A DNA stretch of 64,000 nucleotides from Alligator mississippiensis (lineage: Eukaryota; Chordata; Crocodylia; Alligatoridae), in assembly GCF_030867095.1 (NCBI RefSeq), contig NC_081829.1:67291181-67355180 (forward strand). Direction: 5' to 3'. The notes beneath the pieces were generated by a model. That model saw only the letters and a program-made list of their open reading frames with translations, had not been told where the DNA came from and made no database searches. The translations under genes were made by a program, and so were the position numbers. Below, one piece after another: positions 47,039 through 58,333 of the stretch. Position 1 is the first letter of the stretch, and each line of letters opens with the position of its first letter.

Positions 47039-49964
47039 GGGTGCATCCACACATGTGGATAGGCACATGCACTTGCAGCAGCTCAAATAAAAGTGGTACA
47101 AATTTGTGCCAGGGATTTTTGCCTCAGCACACGTGCCTGAACATGCACTTTGGTGTGAGGCAAGTTGTGCCACTTGGGCCAACTTGACCCTGCCCATCTC
47201 CTCCCAGATCTGCAGTCAGGGGGAGCTGGAGGCTGGGTCCAGCACCTGTGCTGGCCCCAGAAGTATAAAGAGCTGCCCTGGCAAGCAGCTCAGGGCTACT
47301 TGCTCTCAGGTGCTTCTCAGGCCCAGCCAGTTGGCATCTGGGGGCACTAGGGCCCTATGCCAGCTCGACTGCTGCAGCAACCCTGACCTAAAGAGGACTC
47401 TGCACCCTCTACCCACTGCAGCAGTCTGGCAGCAGGGACTACTTCCTGGCTGTGACCTGCTGCCACCTGCAACAGCATCTGCCCCCTTGGATCTGCAGCC
47501 CCATGTCTGCGTGCCTTCCAGACCTGGACAAGGACTGCTTGGCTGCCTGGGCTGTGGCATGGGCACTGCACCAGAGGCTCCTGCACCTCTGAGCCAACTG
47601 CCATTGGGCTGTGGCTGCACAGTTTGCCTTCGTGAGGCACTGCTGCCATGTGTGCTCTTGCCCTGCCATCTGGGTAGCTATCGCCTGGAAGATGTGCTCA
47701 GTGTGGTGGTCTGCTTTGAGCTGTCAAAACTTGTCTTCCTGGTCCCAAATGGTCAGGAGGTCAGCTACCTTATTTGACCTCCAGCTGGGTCCCTGGTGCC
47801 AGTCCTGGGCAGACTCCTCTGCATGGGACCTGCCACTTGCCACACTAGCAGGAATCCTGGTGCTCCCTGTTTAAAAATTGCAAATTCTCTAATAAAAAAT
47901 CCCAAATTCCCTCTTTAAAATACCCCAAGTTCCATGTTCTTCCATGATAAAACAAAACACCACTATATATACAGAGATCGATCAATCAGTTGGGCAATGT
48001 TTTATTGATATATTTACAATTCTGAAGCAATTTTTAAGCCTATCAGTGCCATTATCATAATAAAAATTGTAAATATCTATACACTTTGGCATTTGCTTTT
48101 GGTTTTTTTTAACAGTAAAATCAGAGCTGCCTCTGCCCCCTTCACTCACAAGGATGTAGAGCACTAAGCAGCACTGATATAATGGTGTCCTGCCCCTCAC
48201 CTTGCCCCTCACTCTGAGCCCACAGTCCCCCCCCCCAGTCCCTTCATTCCATACCGGCAGCCCCTTCCTGCCCCCACTAACTCCCTCCTGGCAGCAGCTC
48301 CATCCTAGCACCAGGACACCAGCTGCAGCTGTCCCATACACTGCTTTGTGGCTCTGAGGAGCACCAGTCCTTGCTGTTCTGCTTCCTGTGCCTGTGCCCA
48401 GACCCCAGCGATCCCCATGCCATTCCTGGGAAGCCCTTGACTGGGGCTCAGGGACTGGGCTGGTCAAGGCCCTTCTCTTCCAGGCCAGCCTCCTCCTGCA
48501 CAGGCTGCTCTAGGAGGGCAGGGGGGCTCTAAGACTGGCTCTGGTGGCCTCTCCTATCCGGAGCACTTGCCAACCCTGACCTCCATCTCTCTCTCTCACA
48601 CACACACACCCCTGCTACCACCTCAACCCCCTCCCCCAAGCCCATCACACCCACCAAGTGGTTCCTGGGACCCAGAGCCCCCCAGGCTGCTATTGCATGT
48701 CCCAGCACTGGTGTGGGCACAAGGCAGGGCTGCAACGTGGCAGTTGCCCCTGCAGCTGCAGCTCCCACCAGCAGGTCCTTCCCATCCCAAGTGGCTGGCT
48801 GGGCATGCAGGATGTGAGATTTGTGGGGAGGGATGTGAGGTTTGGGGAGGAAGGGATGTGGCGGGGGTGTTGTGGGTGGGTGTAGGGTTTGTGGGAGTGA
48901 AGTTGCAGGGGGGATGCGGATGGGGATATGGGTGAGGAGTTTGGGGATTGGTTTGGGGGGGGGGTTGTGGCTGGATTGTGGAGGGGCTGTGTGGGGGTGA
49001 GAGGCTGCTCAGGAGGGATGGGTCCCCTGCCCCCCACAGGGAACACAGCCTGCCCTCCTCCCCCACATAGCCCACTGACTGCCTGTCCCCACCCAGCAGC
49101 AGCTGTGTGGTACCCGGCACCGACTGTGCCACATGTCGTGATCCAGCCCAGCCTGGCCTGGAGCCATGCACCTTTGGGCAGCACTGGGCCATTCTAGCTA
49201 TTACCCTTGGGCCCTGCACTGCTCGCAGGGGCCACTCGTCAGACTGGGTCAGATTCTGTCTGTATGTAAAGGCCCAGCCTGACAGTGCATGGGGCACTTG
49301 GAGGCAGGGCCCAGCCTGGCCCGACATGTGTCCCCTGTGAGTGGTGTCAGGCCCCCGGGTGACAGCCATAGTGGCCCGGTGCTGCACGAAGGCGCACACA
49401 TTCCTGGGTCAGGCCAGGGCAAGATGGGCCTGCAACATGAGGCATAAATGGTGCTGGATGCCAGGAGGCTGGGGCCATGCCACAGGGGGACTCTGCCAGG
49501 AGCAGGCCCTGAGTGCTCCACAGCTGCTGCTGCTGCGGGGAACTGTGCACCCTGTGGGGGACCCATGCCCCCTGAGCAGCCCCTCCACCCCCACACAATC
49601 CCCCCCACACCTACAGCCCCCCCGTATACACCCACAGCCCCTCCACCCGCACGTCCCTACTTACCAGGGACAGTGCCCAGGTCCGGGTCATGCTGCAACC
49701 TTGCCATGCTCCTGTATACCTCAGCACACTGATGGAGTATACAAGGGCAACAGGAGCACCATAGAGACACTCTGGAGTGTCTCTCTGGAAGACCCCACCT
49801 CCAGTTGCCTTAGGGCACATTCCTGGACCATGCCCTGTCCCACTTCTTCTCCGCGGGTTGGTTTTTTTTGATACCTGGAACATTTTTTTGTTCACAGTGT
49901 GCCTCTCGCAGTGTCTCAAACTGCTTTGAGATGCTGCAACAAGCACACTTTTCTGGATGCTCCC
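47039..49964 (+). mobile_element. long non-autonomous repeat, copy A
   Basis: This stretch aligns in order with 55421-57757. Shared blocks include GCACTTGCAGCAGCTCAAAT, TATAAAGAGCTGCCCTGGYA, CATAGAGACACTCTGG and GTTGCCTTAGGGCACA. Ends GGGTGCATCCACACATGTG and, complemented, GGGAGCATCCAGAAAAGTG are inverted. There is no transposase. Open frames are Pro/Cys-rich and composition-driven. It lies 1.2 kb upstream of the IFIT5 ISREs. Confidence 0.7.
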
Positions 49965-51170
49965 ATGTTGTGTTAATCTACTTTTCTTTGGAAGTTCGTT
50001 CTCTACCTTGTTCTCATATATTTTGTCCATGTTGACCCAAAGGGGAAAAGATGCTTTGATGGCATCCTAAATGACTAGTTGACAGCCTCCTAAAGGATGA
50101 GTCCTGATGTAGTGATAGCTCTGAGGACCAAGTATAAAGCTTTGCACCAACAGCAGAAGTAGATTTGGCACAAGGGGAGAGACAGGACTTTAATGTGATA
50201 TACTCACTGTGGCCTACCAAAGTACAAAGAACAAAAATCCATTGAGATAAGCAATATGCAGAAGATCACCACCAAACCAAAGAGGTGAGATGGTGAACTA
50301 GAAACATAAATATACTGATATTAGATCTTGAGAACAGAAGATAAATATGGTCAGCTTGTAAACAAGTGTTTTATAGTCTAGATTACAGATCTGTGGGGCA
50401 AGGTCCGTTTTATCTTACTGTACTCATTTAAAAAATGTCTTAATGTCCTCTTTCTATAGCACAAAATTGCCCCTATCCCTAGGTAGGAGTTATAGGTATT
50501 ATTGCTTACTATTAGGAGAGGGCAATACCAATGAGTCCTAATATCCATTAATACTGACATAGTCCCTTTCCATGACACGGAGCTGCCTGTGGGGATTCTG
50601 GTAGCAGAGGCTAGTGTAGGGTCTCTACTTTCAGGACATGATGTTTAGGCCTTGGACAGACAAACTAGTTTTTTTTTAAGTAAAATGTTTGGCTTCCAGT
50701 TATTATGGGATAAAAGTATGCACATAGGCAGTTACTGTGACCCAAAAGCAGCCACTTCTGCCCCCCTTTAAGATGTTTAGATGCCTGAGTCCTAGTGAGA
50801 CCCACATGAACATGGATAGCCAGTCCAAAGTCCTACAGTGAGTCAGTGGCAGAGCCAGGAATAGAAATAGATCCCTCATCCCCAGCTTTTGGATTGTGCA
50901 GCTGTTCAAAACGTGAGCTGCACACACATCCTCCCTCTGCACTTACCTGCATCTTTGTGGGTTAAGCAAAGTACAGCCTTAAATTAGTTTATATTAAAAA
51001 GATGTGCCAAAATACCCTGTGAGGTCTTCAGCATTTTTTGCCATAATCTCTGTAGCACAGTGATGCCTATGGAATAAAGCCAAACATGGACAAAATAAAC
51101 AGATCTGCATACCATAACTTTCGATTTCCCTTCTAGCAGCTTGTTCAGCTTCTGCATTGTGGCCTTGGCA
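49965..51170. other. IFIT5 upstream flank
   Basis: AT-rich, apparently unique DNA between repeat copy A and the promoter. No exon is recognised. Confidence 0.5.
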
Positions 51171-51172
51171 TG

Positions 51173-51199
51173 AGTTTCACTTTCTAGTTTCCATTTACC
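51173..51199 (+). promoter_or_regulatory. tandem ISRE (interferon-stimulated response element)
   Basis: AGTTTCACTTTCTA (51173-51186) is a perfect match to the ISRE AGTTTCNNTTTC. It overlaps by one base a second, near-perfect AGTTTCCATTTACC (51186-51199). ISREs bind ISGF3 (STAT1-STAT2-IRF9) and IRF3. They lie about 145-170 bases before the IFIT5 start codon, as in known IFIT promoters. Confidence 0.88.
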
Positions 51200-51247
51200 T
51201 CACTGAATGCTGCAGTACAGCCCACAACACATGGTGGCCAAGTGCAC

Positions 51248-51254
51248 ATAAATA
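51248..51254 (+). promoter_or_regulatory. TATA-like box of IFIT5
   Basis: ATAAATA lies about 50 bases after the ISRE pair and would place transcription start near 51280. The position fits the compact ISRE-TATA-exon 1 arrangement of IFIT genes. Confidence 0.5.
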
Positions 51255-51279
51255 GGACTATTGTAGCAGCACACACAAA

Positions 51280-51346
51280 CAGTCTTCCAGCTTATTAAGG
51301 AGAGGAAGCTGGCTGCCTGAGAACAGTTGATCAACCACACCATGAG
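51280..51346 (+). CDS. IFIT5: IFIT5 exon 1 (ATG and split codon)
   Basis: The sequence CACACCATGAG|GTAAGT places a start codon at 51342-51344 two bases before a consensus donor. This is the typical IFIT design, in which exon 1 carries only Met and two bases of the next codon. Joined to exon 2 it gives MSNISKNILQPILLQLECHF. The 5' limit is inferred from the TATA-like box and is approximate. Confidence 0.85.
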
Positions 51347-51841
51347 GTAAGTAATCAGCTTGGTTGCTGTGTTCTTACTTCCTGTAACACTTTTCAAACT
51401 AGTATTTCAGATGCTTGTAAACAGCACCAGATATAAGTAATTGTTTGACATGTTGATTACAGACTGATCTAGATAAAATGATAATTTTGTTGCATAATAT
51501 AATTTCATCCCTTTTAAGTCGTGCCTTGTCTCTGTTTTTGTGTGGAGTTTACACCTATAAATATTATGCCTGCAAGCAACTCATTTCACTGCAGTATATG
51601 GTGAAAATGAAATCTCTGATTTATTCCTGTGCCAATTACTTTCCAGTAACAACTCTTGTGGACAGAAAAGGAAAATGTAGGTACAATATCTATAGTAGAA
51701 ATTGTGGTAAAACATGAGTTTTATTTATTTAATAAATCTGAGCCTTGATGGCAATCTTTTTTCTTGGGGGTGGGGGAGGGATACATCAGAGTTGAACAAC
51801 TGAACCTCTTTTTGGTAATTCTATTCCAATGAATTAAATAC

Positions 51842-52088
51842 TAGAGCTGTGCGAAGCTTCAGGTGCCGATTCAAGTCGGAAGAGATTCGGCCTGATTCAG
51901 TGGCCGAATCGCCAAATCCGAATTGAATCAAGAGACCAATTAAAAGGTCCAAATTGATTCAAAGCTCTCAATTTGGAGATTTGGCTGATTCAGCTGCGGC
52001 CAAATCTCCGAATTAGGTTCAGCCAAATTGATCTGGGACAGCGTCAATCCGAATCCCAAGTGAATACTAGCCGCTTTGCACAGGCCTA
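51842..52088. mobile_element. hAT MITE, same family as 40109-45105
   Basis: Inverted ends TAGAGCTGTGCGAAGC and, complemented, TAGGCCTGTGCAAAGC bound 247 bp. Flanks TTAAATAC (51834-51841) and TTCAATAC (52089-52096) form an 8-bp target duplication with one change. GAATC/GATTC subterminal motifs match the coding hAT copy, which is the likely kind of source element. It lies in the IFIT5 intron. Confidence 0.88.
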
Positions 52089-52808
52089 TTCAATACTATT
52101 ATTTTTAAGCTAAATTATGTTTAAGCTGAATTACAACTCTGCACACTCCCATTACTTATTTTGCTAGGGCTGTTATACTTCTAAAAATGTTTGTGGCTCT
52201 GGGTAGGTTAAAGTCTAAAAAAAAGTGGCATGTTTTCAATAGAACTATTTACATGTTTCAATTTACACACAGCTGTGTGTGTTGTTTGATCAGGTTCAAG
52301 TGAGAATGATTTCATAAAAAATCTCCCTTTTCCTATTTTATTGATTTTATTTGGAAGTCAAAGCTCACTAAATGGTACAGGAGTATTCTAATGTTAAGAA
52401 CTTGCTCTCTACCCAAAGCTGTCATTATTTATGCTGATAGCAAGTAGAACCTTGTACAGAGAAGATTGCTTGGTGGAAATTAGCAAGTCTTCATATCTAG
52501 AATGTGCATCAATAGAATTAATATCACTTGTTCTTCTTTATACTTCTTGTTAGTACATAAATAACATAATATAATTGGCTCCTCTTCTCCTTGTTCTTTC
52601 AAATTTGCCAAGTCATTCCCTATTCCAGCTCCTCCCTCTTAATCCAGTCCTCCAATTGACCCCTGCACCTGGTCCCTCATTTTCAGTCAGCCTGACTTTG
52701 CAGTTGACTGCCAGCCCATCCACAGTCACACATGCTGTTAACTCAAAAGTTTTTGATTTAAGGTTCTATACAAATAGATGTGCTCATGGGCTATAGTAGG
52801 TCCTAGAG

Positions 52809-53111
52809 CAGGGCTGTCCAACTTCTGAGTGGCCAGACCTTCCCAACCCTGGACCACCCCTTGTGTGGTGCAGCCCCCCCAGAATGCAGGCATCCTGGGC
52901 CCCATGGGCCTCCTGGCCCTGTTGTGCCCCCAGGAAAGAGAACAAGAAGTGGAAGCTAGGGGAGGGAGGGAGGGGGAGCCTCGAGACCCCAGTGACAGCT
53001 ATATGAGAGTGATAGGAGGGAGGAAGGGTGCCCAGCCCAAGAGCCCAGAGTCTGCAAGTTAACCCGTTGTAGGTTGCATGCAGCTCACAGGCTGCTATTT
53101 GGGCAACCCTG
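52809..53111. mobile_element. hAT-type MITE in the IFIT5 intron
   Basis: Ends CAGGGCTGTCCAA and, complemented, CAGGGTTGCCCAA are inverted. Flanks TCCTAGAG and GCCTACAG match at six of eight positions. The interior is GC-rich and non-coding. Confidence 0.7.
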
Positions 53112-53394
53112 GCCTACAGCATAAGACTGAAGCTTTTTCCCAATTTATTTTGAAGTGTGGTGCTAGACAAACTACCTATCAAGTCCTAGGAAGGATGATT
53201 TGAAGTACGTTCTCCTATCTCTGTTTGAGGAGATGTTCAACAAGCTTTTCAGCACAATATGCCCTTCCACAAGTCTGGAAAAGAAGAGATACCATTTAAG
53301 CTAAACATCAAATACAATATATTACTTTAATTTAATCCCATAATGGAAATGAAAATAATTACTGAAAAAAAAAAAGAGGGAGATAAACCTCTGC

Positions 53395-53575
53395 TTCTTT
53401 CCCAGACCTGAGGAAGGGCATCTTGTCCCTATTGGACTATGTAGTTGTCAGACCTGAGGAAGGGCATAGTCCCTATTGGACTATGTAGTTGTCCAATAAA
53501 AGTTATAACCTAACAAGCTTTGCTTCTCAGACATTCCTTGGACCATCGTGGCTACAAAGCTGCTACAGTAAGTTC
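53395..53575 (+). repeat. interspersed repeat with internal 50-bp duplication
   Basis: GACCTGAGGAAGGGCAT followed by CCCTATTGGACTATGTAGTT occurs twice in tandem (about 53405-53451 and 53452-53492). After it come GTCCAATAAAAGTTATAACC and GGACCATCGTGGCTACAAAG. It belongs to the family of 29186-29275 and 29390-29520. Confidence 0.65.
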
Positions 53576-53848
53576 TAAGATATTCTAAAGTATTTGCATA
53601 GGTAAGCTAGAACAGACTTTAACATGCTAAACTCAGACTTGAACATGCCTAGGCTCCTAGCTTCATTTTCCTGGTCCTATATAATATAGGGTGAGGTCAG
53701 GAATATAAATAGAAGTTAGGAGTGATTGGAGAAGGGACACAGGGATAAGTAAGTAGAGTATCCGAACAAAAAAGGATGGGGAACAGAAGTAAAACAGAGT
53801 GCTTCACAAGATAAATTATCAGGTAGCAGGCTGACTTTTGTTTCCTGT

Positions 53849-54658
53849 CAGTAGGGATTTACTGAAATCAAGATTTTGCGACATTTGCGGAAAATGTGAA
53901 ATCAGGCATATTTCGTGAAAATCGGAGAAGTCCGCGAAAAAAGGAGCCCTACAAAAAAAATCAGAAAAAGGCTGGGCTCTATGTAAAAATAAGAGTTTTT
54001 TCTTTTTTCACCCCTGGCTGCTGATTGGGTGAGCAGGCAACCCTCATAGAGTCTTTCAACCCTGCAGCTCCAGCAGACAGGGACAGACCCAGTCCTGCGT
54101 TATTTTATTTGCATCCAAAGTCATCTGGCACAGCCAGGCCCATCTCAAAATAAGTGGGTGCTGCAGAGGGTGGGAGATAGGGTGAGGGGAGTGGGAGTGG
54201 GACTGGGCCTGAGGAGACAGAGCTGGGCTGGGGGAGGGGGGGCACATGACTGGACTGGAGGGGAATGGAGCCAGTGGGGGAAGGGAGGAAGGTGGGGAGC
54301 AGCAGGGCCCAGCCAGGGGGCAGCAGTATGGCAGCAGCCCATCCCTGTGTGGGCTGGGGAAGGGTGTGGGGAGCACAGCTGGGTCATGGTAAGGGGACAG
54401 TGGGGCCCAGCTGATGGGCATCAGAGCAGCGGTGGCCTATCCCTGTGCAGGGCCAGGGAGGGGCTAGGGGGGTTATTTTTCCCCTGTGCAGGCCAGGGTT
54501 AGGCAGGGAGCTGAACCAGGGGGCAGTGGGTATCCCAACCAATAAGGGGGGGCAGCATGGCTGGTTGCAATCTGCATGTGAAATTGGAGCCCAGCCAGGG
54601 CTGTGACAAGCCCTCGAAATTTGGCCCCAGGCTCTGCGATTTAAGGACATCCTTACAG
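53849..54658. mobile_element. GC-rich MITE in the IFIT5 intron
   Basis: Ends CAGTAGGGATTTACTGAAAT and, complemented, CTGTAAGGATGTCCTTAAAT are inverted with several mismatches. The 54100-54560 core is GGGG-rich. No target duplication is evident and there is no coding capacity. Confidence 0.5.
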
Positions 54659-55420
54659 TATTGGCCACTCAAAGGTACTGATTCCTTCTTTTTTGTGTGG
54701 TTCCCTGACATCTTCTAGGTATGGAAAACAAATAGAAAATATAAAGACAAGGATTAGGGAAGAAAAAGTGTTCTCCATTTTCACAGTTCTCTAGTGTGGG
54801 TTGCTTGGGTGTTTAATGCACTTGAAAATTAGGCCACTTATTTTGATGTCTAGAAGCCTAAGTTTAGGCATCTGTTTTAATTCTTTCAGTCCCAGGGCTC
54901 TCCTACCTTGGATGATCCAACTGCACAAGAAAGATATATGGTATCTGAACAAATGGAAACTAGACAGCCTTAACTTGTTGTTCTGTTATTCCAGAGGACA
55001 GAGGGGCTGAATGGCTGAATGCAGCAGCTTTACTTCTCAAAACTTTAAGAGATGGGGTCTGTCTTCCAAATGTTGGAGACAGGGTACAGGAGCCACTAGA
55101 GAAATTGACGTCTGCTCTCCAAAGGAAATGTGGATTCCATTGATGCAGAGATCCTTAGGCTTACAAATCAGGAACACTGTAGCTTCAGATAAGCAAGCCA
55201 AAGGAAATAAGATTGAACATGACACGAAACAAGAAGAGACCAATTAAGATTTCTTTATCTACCTTTTATCCAGAACACCCAGCTAGAAAAACAATGCATT
55301 TAGATGAAGTAAAAATAATTCAAAAAGGGAAAGAAACAAAATATGAAAGTAGAAATAGAATTCCCAGACAGGACATCATGAAAACAAAATGGTATTCCCA
55401 GATAAAACTACAGCTAAAGA

Positions 55421-57757
55421 GTGGGTCCACACATGCAAGCATGCGCACTTGCAGCAGCTCAAATAGAAGTAGTGCAAATTTGAGCCAGGGCTTTTTTCCT
55501 CAGCGCACGTGCTCGGATATGCACTTTCTTGTGGAGTAAATTGTGCCACTTGGGGCAAAATAACCTTGTCTAGCTCCTCCAGGATCTGCAGCCAGGAGGA
55601 GCTAGAGTCCAGGGCCAGCACCTGTACTGTCCCCAGCAGTATAAAAAGCTGCCCTGTCCTGGCCCCCTCAGTACAAAAACCTGCCCTGGTCAGCAGCTCA
55701 GGGGTACTTGACCTCAGAAGCTTCTGGGGCCCAGCCAATTGGTATCTGGGGACACTAGCCCCTTTGTCAGCTAGACTGCTGAAGCAGCATTCCAAATTCA
55801 CTTTTTAAAATACCTCAAAATCCACATTCTTCCACGATTAGAACAAAAGAGAGAAAGAAAGGGGGATTGTACAGATGGGCAATTTTTTATTGTTATATTT
55901 ACAATGCTAATGAAATTTGGAAGCCTACCAGTGTCTCTAGCATCATAATAAAATAAATCCTAAATATCTATGTTTTAATGTTTGCTTTGGGTTTCCTGAT
56001 CACATGGTGGCTGTGTGATAGAGGGATGTGGGGTTTGCAGGAGGGGGTGGGAAAAGGGGTAGGGGGATGTGGGTGTGTGTGGAGGGATGTGGGGGGATTT
56101 GAGTCACTGTGTGGGTAGCTATGGGGGGGACTGTGGGTGTGGGGGCTGCTTAGGAGGGGCATGAACACCACATGCCCCCAGTGGCTGGCGGGGCAAGGCA
56201 GCCCTGGTAGCAGTGGGAGCATGTAGCAGTGGTAAGCAGGGAGCTCCTGCAGACGCTGCCGGCATTGTCGGCAGCTGGGGGAGGCATGGTGAGCAGCAAG
56301 CACCCACAGTACCACTGGCAGTAACAGCAGTGACCAGCGGTGATTACTGACTGCCCGCAGACACCACTGGTGGCGAGGGGGTGGGGGGTGGGGAGTGGGT
56401 GGCAAGCAGCAATCGCCTACAGGCACCACTGACAGTGTCAGCAACACCTTTTTTGAGGGGGGCCTCCGCCATGCTCAGGTAATGCATGTGCACCCCCTAC
56501 ACATCGCCAATGGTCCCCTGCCCCCCCCCCCCCAGGGCAGAGCACACCCCCCCCCAGCACACAGACTACCCTGCCTGCAGGGTCCCAGGCCCCCCCAGGG
56601 GTGACAGCTCCCTCCAACTCCCCCGCTGGTCTCCTGCCCCCTGCTCATTCCCTTGCTCTTCTCCAGCCTCTGGAGACTGGAGATGAGCAGGAGAACATGC
56701 AGGAGGCGGGAGAGAATAGGAGAATGAACAGGAGGCTCATTCCTCCCACCCCTATTGGTTCCCCCAGCTCCCCATTCGTTCCCCCATTCACCTTTCATTC
56801 CCCCTACCCCCCATTTATTTCCTGCTCCCCACTCATTCCCGCTGCCCCCTGTTCATTCCCCCCACCCTCTGTTCATTTCCCCAGTTCCCTGCTTGCTCTC
56901 CCCCACACTCACCAGCAGTGGCAGACAATGAGCAGGAGGCTGGAGAGAGCAGAGAAAGTCTCCAGCTTATCTCCAGGGGCTGGTCTCCAGCCTCCTGCTC
57001 AACTCCAGCCCCCTGCTCCTTCCCCTGCTTATCTCCAGCCTCTAGAACGATCAGGAGGCTGGAGACAGCCCCTGGAGACATTCCCCCTGCTGTCTCCAGC
57101 CCCCTGCTCCTTCCCTTGCTTGTCTCCAGCCTCCAGAGGCTGGAAACAAGCAGGAGAAGAAGCAGGGGTCTGGAAACAGCCCCGGAGGCATTCATCTGCT
57201 GTCCCCTGCTCTCCAGAGGCTGGAGACAAGCAGGGGAAGGAGCACAGGCCTGGAGACAGCCACGCAGACATGCTCCTGCTGCCTCCAGCTTCAGGAGAGC
57301 AGGGGACAGCAGGTGAATGCCTCCAGGGTTGTCTCCAGCCCCCTGCTCCTTCCCTGCTGTCTCTAGCCTCCCGAGATCCCCTCTCCCCTCCTCCAGCCCC
57401 ACAACTCCCTGCTTACCTGGCAAAAGCCCGGTCCCTGCAGCTTGCACTACTGCCTGCCCAGCACAGGCAGGCAGCGTGCTTCAGGACTGGGAAAAGGGCC
57501 AATCATAGAGACACTCTGGCAGAGCCTCTCTGGAGGACTGAGCCTCTGGTTGCCTTAGGGCACAGTCTGGGATCGTGCCCTGACCTGGTTTTTTCCCCTT
57601 GGGTTTTTGTTTGACATCCAGGGGTCTAATTTTCTCCCCACTCTGCAAGTTTGCAACGCGGGGAACATTTTTTTCATTCCTGCACGTGCCTCTTGACCCA
57701 TCTCAAAGGGGTTTGAGACGGAGCAAGAGGCACACGCGTGCTTGTCTGGACAAGCCC
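55421..57757 (+). mobile_element. long non-autonomous repeat, copy B
   Basis: This is the second copy of the family at 47039-49964, in the same orientation, inside the IFIT5 intron. The first 550 and last 280 bases align well between the copies. The middles differ and are copy-specific and repetitive. The ends GTCCACACATGCAAGCATGC and, complemented, GTCCAGACAAGCACGCGTGT are inverted. No transposase is present. Confidence 0.7.
56590..57375. repeat. palindromic minisatellite inside repeat copy B
   Basis: Blocks such as CTCCAGCCCCCTGCTCCTTC and GCTTGTCTCCAGCCTC recur many times and also occur inverted (GGCTGGAGACAAGCAGGGGA). All six frames are long and open because of composition. The resulting Ser/Pro-rich 337-codon frame (56601-57614) is not credible as a protein. 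Confidence 0.75.
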
Positions 57758-58333
57758 AAAGTTGAGAAAACTTACCAGTAACATAACAGCATTGCCAAAT
57801 GTTGTAATAATTCTTTACACAAGCCATAGAAATCTGGAATTAAGGTTACATTTAAAATGTGAATGCTAAGATAGAGAGATATTGCAGGCAGGTTGTACAA
57901 ATTTACATCTTTCTGTACATCTTTGTAAATTTTTTTCTGTCTCCATAAGGCAGGGTTCAGCCTGTCTCCCACCCCACAGATTTTGATTACAAGACCCAAG
58001 CCAACACTAAGTTTTTGTAGCTTGACATCCACATAAACATCCCAAACTCTGCACCTTTGTATTTAACATGTGATTACTGAGGCAGTGACAACGAAGATTA
58101 ACCAATGGTATTCTTGAGGCCCACTAATGCCTGGCTAATAAAAAGACTTGTTATTCAAGTCTTCAAAAAAATTGAGCCCCTCTCAACCCCCAAATTTTCT
58201 GAATTTGAGAATTTAATAACAGTGATGGAAAAAAACAAAACAAGATAATTAATTGTCCTCCTTTGCATATCTTTATTCATGAATCTGCTCTTCTCACAGA
58301 TGCTTAAACATATTCTTCTGTTTTTTCCTCTAG

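Noticed and set aside
48623-49399. 258-codon minus-strand Pro/His-rich frame
   Set aside because: It lies inside repeat copy A and consists of low-complexity CCCACA-like text.
55011-55539. Lys/Asn-rich frames upstream of repeat copy B as an IFIT5 exon
   Set aside because: The known IFIT gene structure and the ATGAG|GTAAGT exon 1 explain the gene fully, and these frames have no homology I recognise.
56601-57614. 337-codon Ser/Pro-rich frame
   Set aside because: It is the product of a palindromic minisatellite; the opposite strand is equally open.
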